Shown here: positions 26,228-33,990 of the stretch, one piece after another | Position numbering within the stretch: position 1 is the stretch's first letter | How the letters are laid out: the number at the start of each line of letters is the position of its first letter | From: Eubacterium sp. | GTDB taxonomy: Bacteria > Bacillota > Clostridia > Lachnospirales > Lachnospiraceae | Length of the DNA stretch: 50,744 bases | Assembly: GCA_024692605.1 (NCBI GenBank) | Contig: JAILMQ010000130.1 | Span: forward strand, 1-50,744 | Direction: 5' to 3' | Notes under the pieces: generated by a model | The model's database searches: none | What the model saw: only the letters and a program-made list of their open reading frames with translations | What the model was told of the DNA's origin: nothing | Position numbers and translations under genes: made by a program

Positions 26228-27151
26228 TTACAGACTCTCGGTCGTATGCACGATAGTCTCGCTATAAATAAATGTAATTCCTTCGAGATTCTTATGTCCG
26301 CTTTTAGGTACTGAATCCTTACCGGGTGCCATTTCTGATTTAAGCACCGAAGTAGTTTCAGGATTATAGACTCCATATACATCTTTATCGGATATTTCAG
26401 GTGTTTCTGCTGATAACACATCTGTCATATCCTCTTCTATATCATCAGCCAGACCATCCAGTTGAACTGCTGCTTTTGTTTTAAGCACATCTGTAACTTC
26501 TTCATCATTGCCATCTGATGATCTGCTGAACTTATCCTGAACAGTTGTCCCGCTTCCGGCAAGAACATCTGTAGCCTCTTCTTCATCTGTTATCTTAATA
26601 TCTATCTCATCTTCAGAAATATCATCTTGTGCTGTCAGTACGTCTGTAGGCTGTTCTTCCTCAAGAACTGATGTAGGATCCTCGCTGGTGTCCTTATTCT
26701 TCATTTCGTTATATGTAAGGACTTCTGTAGATTCCTCATCATAGCTCTTTGGATCCTTAGGCTTCTTAGCCCCTCTTTTTCCGGCGGTTTTGGCAGCTTG
26801 TGCCTTCGCATCCTCCGCCGCTTTCTTTGCTATACTTTCAGAAGCATCACTGCTTCTCTCCGGTGATGCCTTGATTTCAAGATCAGGGCTGGGAATCTCA
26901 GAGGTATCAGCGATATTATCTATGTTGGTCACATCAATATCTCTTGTTATGATGCTGCTTCCCTTACCTCTCTTGCTCTTTGAAGCCCTTCCGGTTGTTC
27001 TTATCTCCTCTATGGCCTTCTTCTGAGCCTTTCCGGTAACAACTCCATAGGCTTTCGGAATATCCATAAAGTAGAATACTGCGGCTGCCGCTATCAGGAA
27101 AAGGATTGCAAGGATTAAGCCGCCGATAAACATTATATTAAATATAGTCAT
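26228..27151 (-). CDS. Single-pass membrane protein with seven acidic T-[DSE]-V-L motifs, candidate FHA-docking scaffold
   Basis: This 307-residue protein has one N-terminal helix (about 6-28) and a long disordered, probably cytoplasmic tail, basic at 40-70 and 105-135. The tail carries seven spaced motifs: Thr142 (STEVL), Thr160 (PTSVL), Thr169 (PTDVL), Thr194 (ATDVL), Thr220 (VTDVL), Thr243 (MTDVL) and Thr267 (ETTSVL). All are preceded by acidic or polar residues and have Leu at +3. FHA domains read phosphothreonine with +3 selectivity, and GarA/OdhI are phosphorylated at an ETTSVF motif. Upstream genes in the same operon encode two FHA proteins, a PP2C phosphatase and a Ser/Thr kinase, with the kinase only 6 bp away. 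Phosphorylation is an inference. I recognise no family. Confidence 0.75.
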   Translation of the reverse strand: MTIFNIMFIGGLILAILFLIAAAAVFYFMDIPKAYGVVTGKAQKKAIEEIRTTGRASKSKRGKGSSIITRDIDVTNIDNIADTSEIPSPDLEIKASPERSSDASESIAKKAAEDAKAQAAKTAGKRGAKKPKDPKSYDEESTEVLTYNEMKNKDTSEDPTSVLEEEQPTDVLTAQDDISEDEIDIKITDEEEATDVLAGSGTTVQDKFSRSSDGNDEEVTDVLKTKAAVQLDGLADDIEEDMTDVLSAETPEISDKDVYGVYNPETTSVLKSEMAPGKDSVPKSGHKNLEGITFIYSETIVHTTESL

Positions 27152-27157
27152 GACTTA

Positions 27158-29242
27158 TCACTCTCCTTCCCCTTCATCGTTTATACTTCCGTTATCAAGT
27201 CCGTCCATAACTGTTTTTCTTGTTATCCAGCTCTGATTCTTTTCTATGTTCGGAACCTTGCTTCCTTCATGATAAACTTTAAGTATCTGTCTCTTCTGTG
27301 CAGCAGTCCATTTTCCGGGTTCCTGCTGATTAGCTTCAAACTGAGTATAAAGAAGATTCAGATGTTCAGCATAAAGTTTTGCCGAATTAGAATTGTCAAC
27401 TCCCAATGCCGATTCAGCATCTTCATATATTTTCGCCGCTCCATCTACATTGCCGTTAGCAACGTAAAGCTCAGCAACCTTACATGTATAATTAACATAG
27501 TCCTGCATGTATGTAACTGCCGCATCACTTTCATCATCAGTACTGATACTTATTTTTCCCTGTGCAATGGCAATTACTTCATTACATTCATTAAGTGCAA
27601 GCTGGATATCACTTTCAGACTCTTCATTTATAGCTTTAAAATAATAAGCTTCTGCAAGAATCTTGTCATATTCATAGGTATAATCCAGTGCGTCTTCACC
27701 CTGGTATCCACTCAGGTCTTCTATAGCCTGATTCATAACATCTATAACCTGATCAGGAACACCTTCAATACTAAGATTAGAAGCATAGAGCTTTCCAACT
27801 GTCTCGTAATTCTCAAACTTTCTTACATTGTCATTTGAGAAGTTACTGGAGTTGTATGCTGTAAATCCATTTACTTTATCAATAAGCTCTACTTTATTTG
27901 CATCTACACTTGAAAGAATAAGTGCAATGCTTCCGTAATAATCAGCTAACTCACCATAATCCTTATCATCTTCATCAATCTTGTTGAAGTACTGTGCCGC
28001 TGATTTATAATCCTTTTCTTCCGAGAAGTAGGTTACTCCCATTTTGTATAATACTTCTCCACTCTTCTGAAGAGAAGAACTCTCATTTATCTTATTTGCA
28101 ACTTCTCCAAGGCCGTTCTTGAGTACAAGTGCATCCTTGTTTTCAACGTCCTTGCCGGAGTCAAGATATGCATCTATATATTTAACGTAAGCATCAGGTG
28201 CATCCTTATTAAGTTCAAAGGCTTCTTTATATTTCTTTGCAGCCGCTGAATAGTCACCCTGTGCCCTGTAATTATCTCCTTCATTTATATAAGCATAGTA
28301 ATTATTCTTAGCTATTCTGTTTGCTCCAACCTTACCAAAGATAGAGACAAACAGGAAGAATACAGCAAGTCCCGCAAAGGTTCCGAATAATTTCAGCTTC
28401 TTTTTATTTTCATTTTTGTAGCTTTCATCCAGCTCTGTATAATGCTCAAGTGCATATATAAGTTCAGAGCAGGACTGATATCTGTCTTCCGGATTAGGCT
28501 TAGTACATTTAAGAATGATTTCCTCAAGTCCGGTAGATAGAGAAGGATTAGCCTGTCTGATAGGAACCATTTCATATGGAGGCTCCTGAGGGTTTTTGCC
28601 CGTTACCATATGATAAAGTGTTGCACCAAGATTATAAATATCTGTACGTGCATCTGTCTTGTAGATTCCTCTACCCTGTGCATCACCGAACTGCTCAGGG
28701 GCAGCGTATCCACGAGTACCCAGTGCAGTTGTATCTGCATTATTCTCAATATCGTATGTTTTTGCAGTACCAAAGTCGATGAGCTTAACGCCACCGTCCG
28801 GCTTCAGCATTACATTTGAAGGCTTCATATCACGATAAATGATCGGCGGATTCATTGAATGCAGGTATTCAAGAGCTGATGCAAGTTCAAGACCCCACTC
28901 AATTACTTCATCCTGAGAAAATGCGCCTACTTCTTTAAGTTTATCAGAAAGGTTCTCACCTTCTATGAAGTCCATTACAACGCAGATGGTTCCACCGTGC
29001 TTAACGATATCTATAATCCTGGGAATAACAGGATGATCCACGTCCTTAAGAATATTAGCCTCTCGCTCAAGACCCTTTAAAAGTATTTCTGTACTTTTAG
29101 AACCATCGTTCTTAATCTCCTTAACAGCAAGCTGCATATTCATTCTGTTATTACGAGCCAAATAAACGATGGACATACCACCTTCGCCTATCTGTTTAAG
29201 AATTTCATATTTTCCGTCTAAGACTGTTCCTTCTTTTAACAT
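27158..29242 (-). CDS. Ser/Thr protein kinase (PknB/PrkC class) with extracytoplasmic TPR domain
   Basis: This 694-residue protein is a Hanks-type kinase. Residues about 12-275 hold IGEGGMSIVYLA (glycine loop), LAVKEIK (Lys41), YRDMKPSNVML (catalytic loop with YRD replacing HRD), LIDFGTAK (DFG), and GTRGYAAPEQF (activation and APE). A membrane helix (about 286-304, LFGTFAGLAVFFLFVSIFG) leads to TPR-like helical repeats outside (GDNYRAQGDYSAAAKKYKEA, YFSEEKDYKSAAQYFNKI). PrkC relatives usually carry PASTA domains, so the TPR sensor is a different input module. It lies 14 bp after PP2C and 6 bp before the T-x-V-L protein, its best candidate substrate. Confidence 0.92.
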   Translation of the reverse strand: MLKEGTVLDGKYEILKQIGEGGMSIVYLARNNRMNMQLAVKEIKNDGSKSTEILLKGLEREANILKDVDHPVIPRIIDIVKHGGTICVVMDFIEGENLSDKLKEVGAFSQDEVIEWGLELASALEYLHSMNPPIIYRDMKPSNVMLKPDGGVKLIDFGTAKTYDIENNADTTALGTRGYAAPEQFGDAQGRGIYKTDARTDIYNLGATLYHMVTGKNPQEPPYEMVPIRQANPSLSTGLEEIILKCTKPNPEDRYQSCSELIYALEHYTELDESYKNENKKKLKLFGTFAGLAVFFLFVSIFGKVGANRIAKNNYYAYINEGDNYRAQGDYSAAAKKYKEAFELNKDAPDAYVKYIDAYLDSGKDVENKDALVLKNGLGEVANKINESSSLQKSGEVLYKMGVTYFSEEKDYKSAAQYFNKIDEDDKDYGELADYYGSIALILSSVDANKVELIDKVNGFTAYNSSNFSNDNVRKFENYETVGKLYASNLSIEGVPDQVIDVMNQAIEDLSGYQGEDALDYTYEYDKILAEAYYFKAINEESESDIQLALNECNEVIAIAQGKISISTDDESDAAVTYMQDYVNYTCKVAELYVANGNVDGAAKIYEDAESALGVDNSNSAKLYAEHLNLLYTQFEANQQEPGKWTAAQKRQILKVYHEGSKVPNIEKNQSWITRKTVMDGLDNGSINDEGEGE

Positions 29243-29256
29243 ACATTCTTCCCCAA

Positions 29257-30027
29257 TTAAATAGTTTTTATAGCTGCGACAGTAATATTATCTGTCTCTT
29301 TTCTATTCTTAACCAACTCGGTAAGATATACACATCCATACTTTAATTCTTCTGATGATGCTGCTGCCTCTGGTCCCAGCTTCTCCATTATTTCTTCTTC
29401 GGAAATCTGATGTCTGAAACCATCTGAGCATACAAAATATACAGCATTTCTCTGAACCTTTCCTTTCAGGAAATCAGGAGATACATTTGCCGATGCCCCA
29501 ACACACTGAAGAAGTACACTTCGACGAGGATCTATCTTTGCTTCCTCCGGAGTCATTCTTCCAGCTGCCACTTCTCTTGCCACAAAAGTCTGATCCTTTG
29601 TAAGAATACGAACCTCGTCAGTAAGTTCGTAAACACGACTATCTCCAACATGAACGATGAAGAAATCATCTTTATACATAAGAAGTGCTGATACTGTAGT
29701 TCCTAACATGATATTATTGTCAGAACCATATATGCCAAGAAGTCTGTTTTCTGTCTGAATAATACTATTCCAGTCATCTCTCAGTCTGGTTGCAGTGAAA
29801 GTTCCTTCAACTACCTGAGATGTAAACTCCTCGTCAAACCATCTGCAAAAGGAGGTGATGACTTCTTTAGATGCCAGTTCTCCCTTTGCCAAACCTCCCA
29901 TTCCGTCACATACAATAACAAACGAAACCTGTCCTTCAGGTGTATCTATTATTCTTATAGCAACACTATCCTGGTTTGTGCTTTTTCTAATTCCTATATC
30001 AGTATTATAAGTTGCTGAATATTCCAT
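29257..30027 (-). CDS. PP2C-family Ser/Thr phosphatase
   Basis: This protein of about 256 residues counters the adjacent kinase. It shows the PPM motifs VIVCDGMGGLAKGELAS (metal Asp), FIVHVGDSRVYEL, VARE...MTPEEA, VYFVCSDGFRHQI and KETDNITVAAI, with all metal-binding aspartates. It has no membrane segment, so it is cytoplasmic. I place the start at the ATG complementary to 30025-30027, because GAGG lies 8 nt upstream. The preceding FHA gene stops at 30031, leaving 3 bp between them and indicating translational coupling. Confidence 0.93.
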   Translation of the reverse strand: MEYSATYNTDIGIRKSTNQDSVAIRIIDTPEGQVSFVIVCDGMGGLAKGELASKEVITSFCRWFDEEFTSQVVEGTFTATRLRDDWNSIIQTENRLLGIYGSDNNIMLGTTVSALLMYKDDFFIVHVGDSRVYELTDEVRILTKDQTFVAREVAAGRMTPEEAKIDPRRSVLLQCVGASANVSPDFLKGKVQRNAVYFVCSDGFRHQISEEEIMEKLGPEAAASSEELKYGCVYLTELVKNRKETDNITVAAIKTI

Positions 30028-30030
30028 CAA

Positions 30031-32280
30031 TTATACCTCGTCTCTCAGGAGGAATGTGAAATCTTCATTTCCGAATTTCACCCTCATATTTGCCTTTAAA
30101 AGTACCTCTGCCCCTGGATTTACCCTTGCACCATCAACAAAGGTTCCGTTAGTTGAATCATTATCCTTGAGATAACTAACTCCGTTTCTCTTAATAATGA
30201 TTACATGAACTCTGCTTATAGCCGAATTGTTTTCAATAGCATAATCTGCATGTACTTTTGATTTTCCTATTTTGAATTCGTCCTTGTCGATATATATCTT
30301 TTCACCTGTTTTTTCGCGCACAAAGTGTGGATGAGGCTTGCCGACATCCTGCTTTGGAGGCTGAGCTGTCTCAGGATTTACTATATTAACCTGCTGTGGC
30401 TGAGGTGCCGGTGTAGGTACAGGACCTGGTCCCGGTGCCGGTTTACTCTGCATAGGCTGTACTGAACGGCTAAGTGGCATACCTGTCATAGGATCGAACT
30501 TTGTCTCAGGCTTATTACTAGGTGCCGGTGCCGGATCAATATTCTTAACACTATTAGCAAGTTCATCATCTATATCTTCAAGATTTAATTCATCTAATTC
30601 TTCAACTCCTCCAAGGCCAGGATTCACGTTACTATCCTGTTTCTTCTCAGGTTCCTCTGTAGGAACTGGTTCTTCAGCCTTCGGTTCTTCTGCCTTCGGT
30701 TCTTCTGCAGGAGCTGGTTCCTCTGTCTTTGGCTCTTCTTCCGAAGCCGGAGCCTCTGTCTTTGGCTCTTCTGCCGGGGCCGGAGCCTCTGCCTTTGGCT
30801 CTTCTGCCGGGGCCGGAGCCTCTGCCTTTGGTTCCTCTACCGGAGCCGGAGCCTCTGTCTTTGGCTCTTCTGTCGGAGCCGGAGCTGGCTCTTCTGCCTT
30901 TGGTTCTTCAATAGGCTTGCCCGTCATAGGATCGAATCTCTTGACAGGCTGCGGCATAGGTCCTGGTGTTGGTATCGGGCCTGGTGCCGGCTGCGGTATA
31001 GAGCTTGGTACCGGCTGTGGTATAGAGCTTGGTACCGGCTGTGGTATAGAACTCTGTACCGGCTGCGGTATAGAGCTTGGTACCGGCTGTGGTATAGAGC
31101 TTGGTACAGGCTGCGGTATCGGGCCTGGTACCGGCTGTGGTACCGGGCCCGTCAAAGGTGACTCTGTCTTTGGTAATTCTGCCTTGGACTCTTCTATCTT
31201 AGGCTCCTCTACCGGAGCTGGTTCTTCTGCCTTTGGTTCTTCAATAGGCTTACCCGTCATAGGATCGAATCTCTTGACCGGCTGAGCTACTGGAATTGGC
31301 TGAGATGCCGGTGGTTCCTCAATAGGTTTTCCTGTCATAGGATCAAATCTTTTTACAGGTTGCGGCATAGGTGGGATCTGTCCCATTCCCTGTGGAGGCA
31401 CCGGTGGAACCGGAGCCATACCGGACTGTGGAATTGGTGGCACTTGTGCCATTCCCTGATTTGGCCTTGGGGGTATCTGACCCATTCCCGGCTGTGGCAT
31501 CGGGGTAGGCTGTCCCATTCCCTGTTGTGGTCTTGGGGGTATCTGACCCATTCCCGGCTGCGGCATCGGGGTAGGCTGTCCCATTCCCGGCTGCGGCATC
31601 GGGGTAGGCTGTCTCATTCCCGGCTGTGGCATAGGTGGTACCTGTCCTGCTCTATTTCTGAGTACGCCAACTTTATCTACTTTCGAACCCATATTTCCTG
31701 CTGCAGGTATTTCACTCATACCCACCTCAAGAAGCATTTCGTTTATCATCACATTAAAATCATTCAAAGAGAACATGTCAGAGTTCAACTTTGTTATTAT
31801 CTTGGCTACATAGTTATCTCTGTCATTCTCATGGAATTTCATTCCTGCTACACAGCTCTTAAAGAACTCCGGTATTTCAGAAACATCAGTAGTGTTTCCC
31901 TTTATAGGAATTACGAATTCATAAGTATCGAGTGTGTTCTCATCTATGTAAATGTACTTAAAATCCTTAACAATATATCCAACCGGAATACCATTCTTTC
32001 CTATGTCAAAACCGGCAACAAGATTCTTAAGAATGGTAAGCACCTCAGGCTTAGTAAGGGTCTTCTTGAAATAGCTTCCTAAATCAACAGATACAGGAAT
32101 CTGCGAGAAAACCACCTTTTTAGAATCCATTTCAGTAACCTGAACTTTTCCAACACCTTCTAAAATATTACTGTTCAGACGTTCCATTACATTATCATCA
32201 ATCTGTTCTCCCGGTACAAGTTCATACCGCATTGTGATAAAGGTACCATTGTTCTCCAGTTTGATATTATTCTTATCCAT
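30031..32280 (-). CDS. FHA-domain adaptor with DUF6382-like N-terminus and long Pro-rich repeat linker
   Basis: The N-terminal domain of this 749-residue protein (about 1-190) resembles that of the next FHA protein upstream (LTILKNLVAGFDIGKNGIPV, FKYIYIDENTLDTYEFVIPI) and fits DUF6382. Residues about 212-310 are nine 11-residue Pro/Met units (QPTPMPQPGMG). KRFDPMTGKPIEEP occurs three times, plus one variant. A block of PVPSSIPQ repeats and Glu/Pro/Ala repeats follows. Residues about 650-749 are an FHA domain: FKIGKSKVHADYAI, SAISRVHVIII, DNDSTNGTFVDG. FHA domains bind phosphothreonine, so this is probably a reader for the adjacent kinase. No membrane helix was seen. Confidence 0.88.
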   Translation of the reverse strand: MDKNNIKLENNGTFITMRYELVPGEQIDDNVMERLNSNILEGVGKVQVTEMDSKKVVFSQIPVSVDLGSYFKKTLTKPEVLTILKNLVAGFDIGKNGIPVGYIVKDFKYIYIDENTLDTYEFVIPIKGNTTDVSEIPEFFKSCVAGMKFHENDRDNYVAKIITKLNSDMFSLNDFNVMINEMLLEVGMSEIPAAGNMGSKVDKVGVLRNRAGQVPPMPQPGMRQPTPMPQPGMGQPTPMPQPGMGQIPPRPQQGMGQPTPMPQPGMGQIPPRPNQGMAQVPPIPQSGMAPVPPVPPQGMGQIPPMPQPVKRFDPMTGKPIEEPPASQPIPVAQPVKRFDPMTGKPIEEPKAEEPAPVEEPKIEESKAELPKTESPLTGPVPQPVPGPIPQPVPSSIPQPVPSSIPQPVQSSIPQPVPSSIPQPVPSSIPQPAPGPIPTPGPMPQPVKRFDPMTGKPIEEPKAEEPAPAPTEEPKTEAPAPVEEPKAEAPAPAEEPKAEAPAPAEEPKTEAPASEEEPKTEEPAPAEEPKAEEPKAEEPVPTEEPEKKQDSNVNPGLGGVEELDELNLEDIDDELANSVKNIDPAPAPSNKPETKFDPMTGMPLSRSVQPMQSKPAPGPGPVPTPAPQPQQVNIVNPETAQPPKQDVGKPHPHFVREKTGEKIYIDKDEFKIGKSKVHADYAIENNSAISRVHVIIIKRNGVSYLKDNDSTNGTFVDGARVNPGAEVLLKANMRVKFGNEDFTFLLRDEV
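30983..31150 (-). repeat. Seven in-frame 24-bp tandem repeats
   Basis: Exactly seven 24-bp units, mostly ggtaccggctgtggtatagagctt on the plus strand with a few substitutions. They encode an eight-residue P-x-P-x-x-I-P-Q unit in the FHA protein linker. No out-of-frame unit was seen, so selection on the protein is likely. Confidence 0.9.
31348..31644 (-). repeat. Nine in-frame 33-bp repeats in the FHA protein linker
   Basis: Nine 33-bp units encode 11-residue Pro/Gln/Met repeats (QPTPMPQPGMG, QIPPRPQQGMG and variants). Some neighbouring units are nearly identical at the DNA level, which suggests recent slippage or duplication. Confidence 0.85.
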
Positions 32281-32367
32281 TACTTGCCCCCAAATCCATT
32301 AAAATATACTTGTTCTTAATAACCACGGAAAGTCCAGAGCATTTTCATACCCTGAACTGACCTGAGT

Positions 32368-33933
32368 TTAACTTATCTTAAATGTAAAGTCCTCATCACC
32401 AAGTGTGATAGTACAATCGTTCTTAAGAAGAACTTCTTCATCCCCTTCAACCGGTTTCTGATCTACATATGTATGATTTGTAGATTTGTTATCCTTTATA
32501 TAATAGGAATCACCTTTATGAAGGATTATTGCATGCTGTCTGCTGATTGCCCCGTTACCACCTACATGATAATCAACACCTCTGCTGGCTTTTCCTATCT
32601 TGAATACAGGCTTATCAATAATAGCCTTTTCTTTTGTATTTACTCTGATGAGATAAGGATTTATCTTCAAAGTACCGGCATTACCAAGGATGGTATTATC
32701 AACAATCTCATTGCTCTTCGGTCTGATAGAATTGAGAACTCCGCTGGCTTTCTTTTCTTCTTCCGCCGGTTTCTCATTCTCAGCTGAATCAGTTTTGTCA
32801 TTATCCTTGTCTTTTCCTTTATCTTTGTCCTTATCTTTTCCCTTTGCCTTCTTTTCCTTCTGCTTCTTTGCCTTCTCGTCTGCCTTATCCTCGGCAGCTT
32901 CATTTTCAGCAGCTTCAGCTTCAGCAGCTTCAGCTTCTGCCGCAGCCGCAGCTTCCTCTTCTTCTTCAATATTCTCTGCCGCAGCCTTTAACATAGCAGC
33001 TCTGCTGACTCTGACAGGCTTCTGCATACTTACGCTTTCAGGTTCATGAATCTTATCCTTACCGGCAAGTTCCTGAATTCTGGCTGTAAGTTCATCAATA
33101 TCTTTTTCTGTTTCCTTACCGGCAACTTTCTCTGCAGTTTCTGCTGTTTCTACTGAAGGAGTCGCTTCGGCTTCAGCAGTTTCAGATACTTCCTCAAGTT
33201 CTATGTCATCTTCATCATCGCCAATCTCAGGAAGCTTACCATCAGCCTCTCCAAGATCATTCATAAAGTCCATGGTTCCTTTGCTCTCCTCAACCGGTTC
33301 CGGAGCAACATCATTTACTATCTCTGCACCATCATCAGTTGATATTCCACTATCTGAACCAAATGAGATATTGGAATCCTGCATCAACGCCTCAGTAAGA
33401 CCTATAAGACCTCTGAGGTTAAATCCATTTCCATTTATGTAAGTAAGAAGCTGTCCTACATATGAAAGATCTTCATCAAGATTAAACTTCATTCCGGAAA
33501 CAAGCTGTCTTACAAAGCTCTTGAATTCAACTGCTACGGATGCCTCTCCTTCAACAGGAAGATAGAGGAATTTGATCTCTAATGTATCCGGATTAATATA
33601 CATATAGGATTTATTGAGTAAGATATATGATAAAGGAATCGCATATTCATTTATATTTATCATACCCATGGAAATGTTTCTAAGAAGATTAAATACTTTC
33701 TCCTTATCCATTGTTCCCTGAATAAAGTCTTCCACTGTCATTCTTCCGGAGATATCATATGTAATATAATCAAAATCATCATCCTCTTCATATATAATAT
33801 CTATTATTTCAGGAACTGTATTCTCTTCACAATAATCCAGAACATCTTCATCAATATCCATTCCTTCGCCCATTGTGTATGTAAGAAAACGCTCAGCTCC
33901 AAGATTCTTAGCTGTAAAATAAAATCTTCTCAT
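32368..33933 (-). CDS. FHA-domain adaptor with DUF6382-like N-terminus and acidic/Ala-Lys linker
   Basis: The N-terminus of this 521-residue protein (about 1-190) shows VFNLLRNISMGMININEYAI, SYMYINPDTLEIKFLYLPV and FVRQLVSGMKFNLDEDL, matching DUF6382 as I recall it. Residues about 200-400 are low complexity: Glu/Ala-rich, then alternating Lys and Asp (KGKDKDKDKGKDKD). Residues about 425-521 are an FHA domain: FKIGKASRGVDYHV, GAISRQHAIIL, DNKSTNHTYVDQ. The usual NGT is NHT, and the phosphate-binding Arg and Ser are kept. It is the first gene of the operon, 57 bp after mltG and 87 bp before the second FHA gene. The start follows GGAGGGACG at longer than usual spacing. Confidence 0.88.
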   Translation of the reverse strand: MRRFYFTAKNLGAERFLTYTMGEGMDIDEDVLDYCEENTVPEIIDIIYEEDDDFDYITYDISGRMTVEDFIQGTMDKEKVFNLLRNISMGMININEYAIPLSYILLNKSYMYINPDTLEIKFLYLPVEGEASVAVEFKSFVRQLVSGMKFNLDEDLSYVGQLLTYINGNGFNLRGLIGLTEALMQDSNISFGSDSGISTDDGAEIVNDVAPEPVEESKGTMDFMNDLGEADGKLPEIGDDEDDIELEEVSETAEAEATPSVETAETAEKVAGKETEKDIDELTARIQELAGKDKIHEPESVSMQKPVRVSRAAMLKAAAENIEEEEEAAAAAEAEAAEAEAAENEAAEDKADEKAKKQKEKKAKGKDKDKDKGKDKDNDKTDSAENEKPAEEEKKASGVLNSIRPKSNEIVDNTILGNAGTLKINPYLIRVNTKEKAIIDKPVFKIGKASRGVDYHVGGNGAISRQHAIILHKGDSYYIKDNKSTNHTYVDQKPVEGDEEVLLKNDCTITLGDEDFTFKIS

Positions 33934-33990
33934 ATCTCTCTTTCGTCCCTCCTATATGTCAACTATTAAAAGCTTATTTTTCAAATATAA

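Noticed and set aside
30983-31150. CRISPR-like regular array
   Set aside because: Units are contiguous 24-bp coding repeats with no spacers, in frame with a protein.
30917-31285. Plus-strand frame with GCGIELGTGCGI-type repeats
   Set aside because: It is the antisense shadow of the Pro-rich repeats of the FHA protein. It has no ribosome site, and the sense frame carries recognisable domains.
20891-33933. Type VII secretion locus
   Set aside because: FHA, kinase and PP2C genes can accompany such loci, but no WXG100, EssC/FtsK-type ATPase or EssA/B genes were seen in the window.
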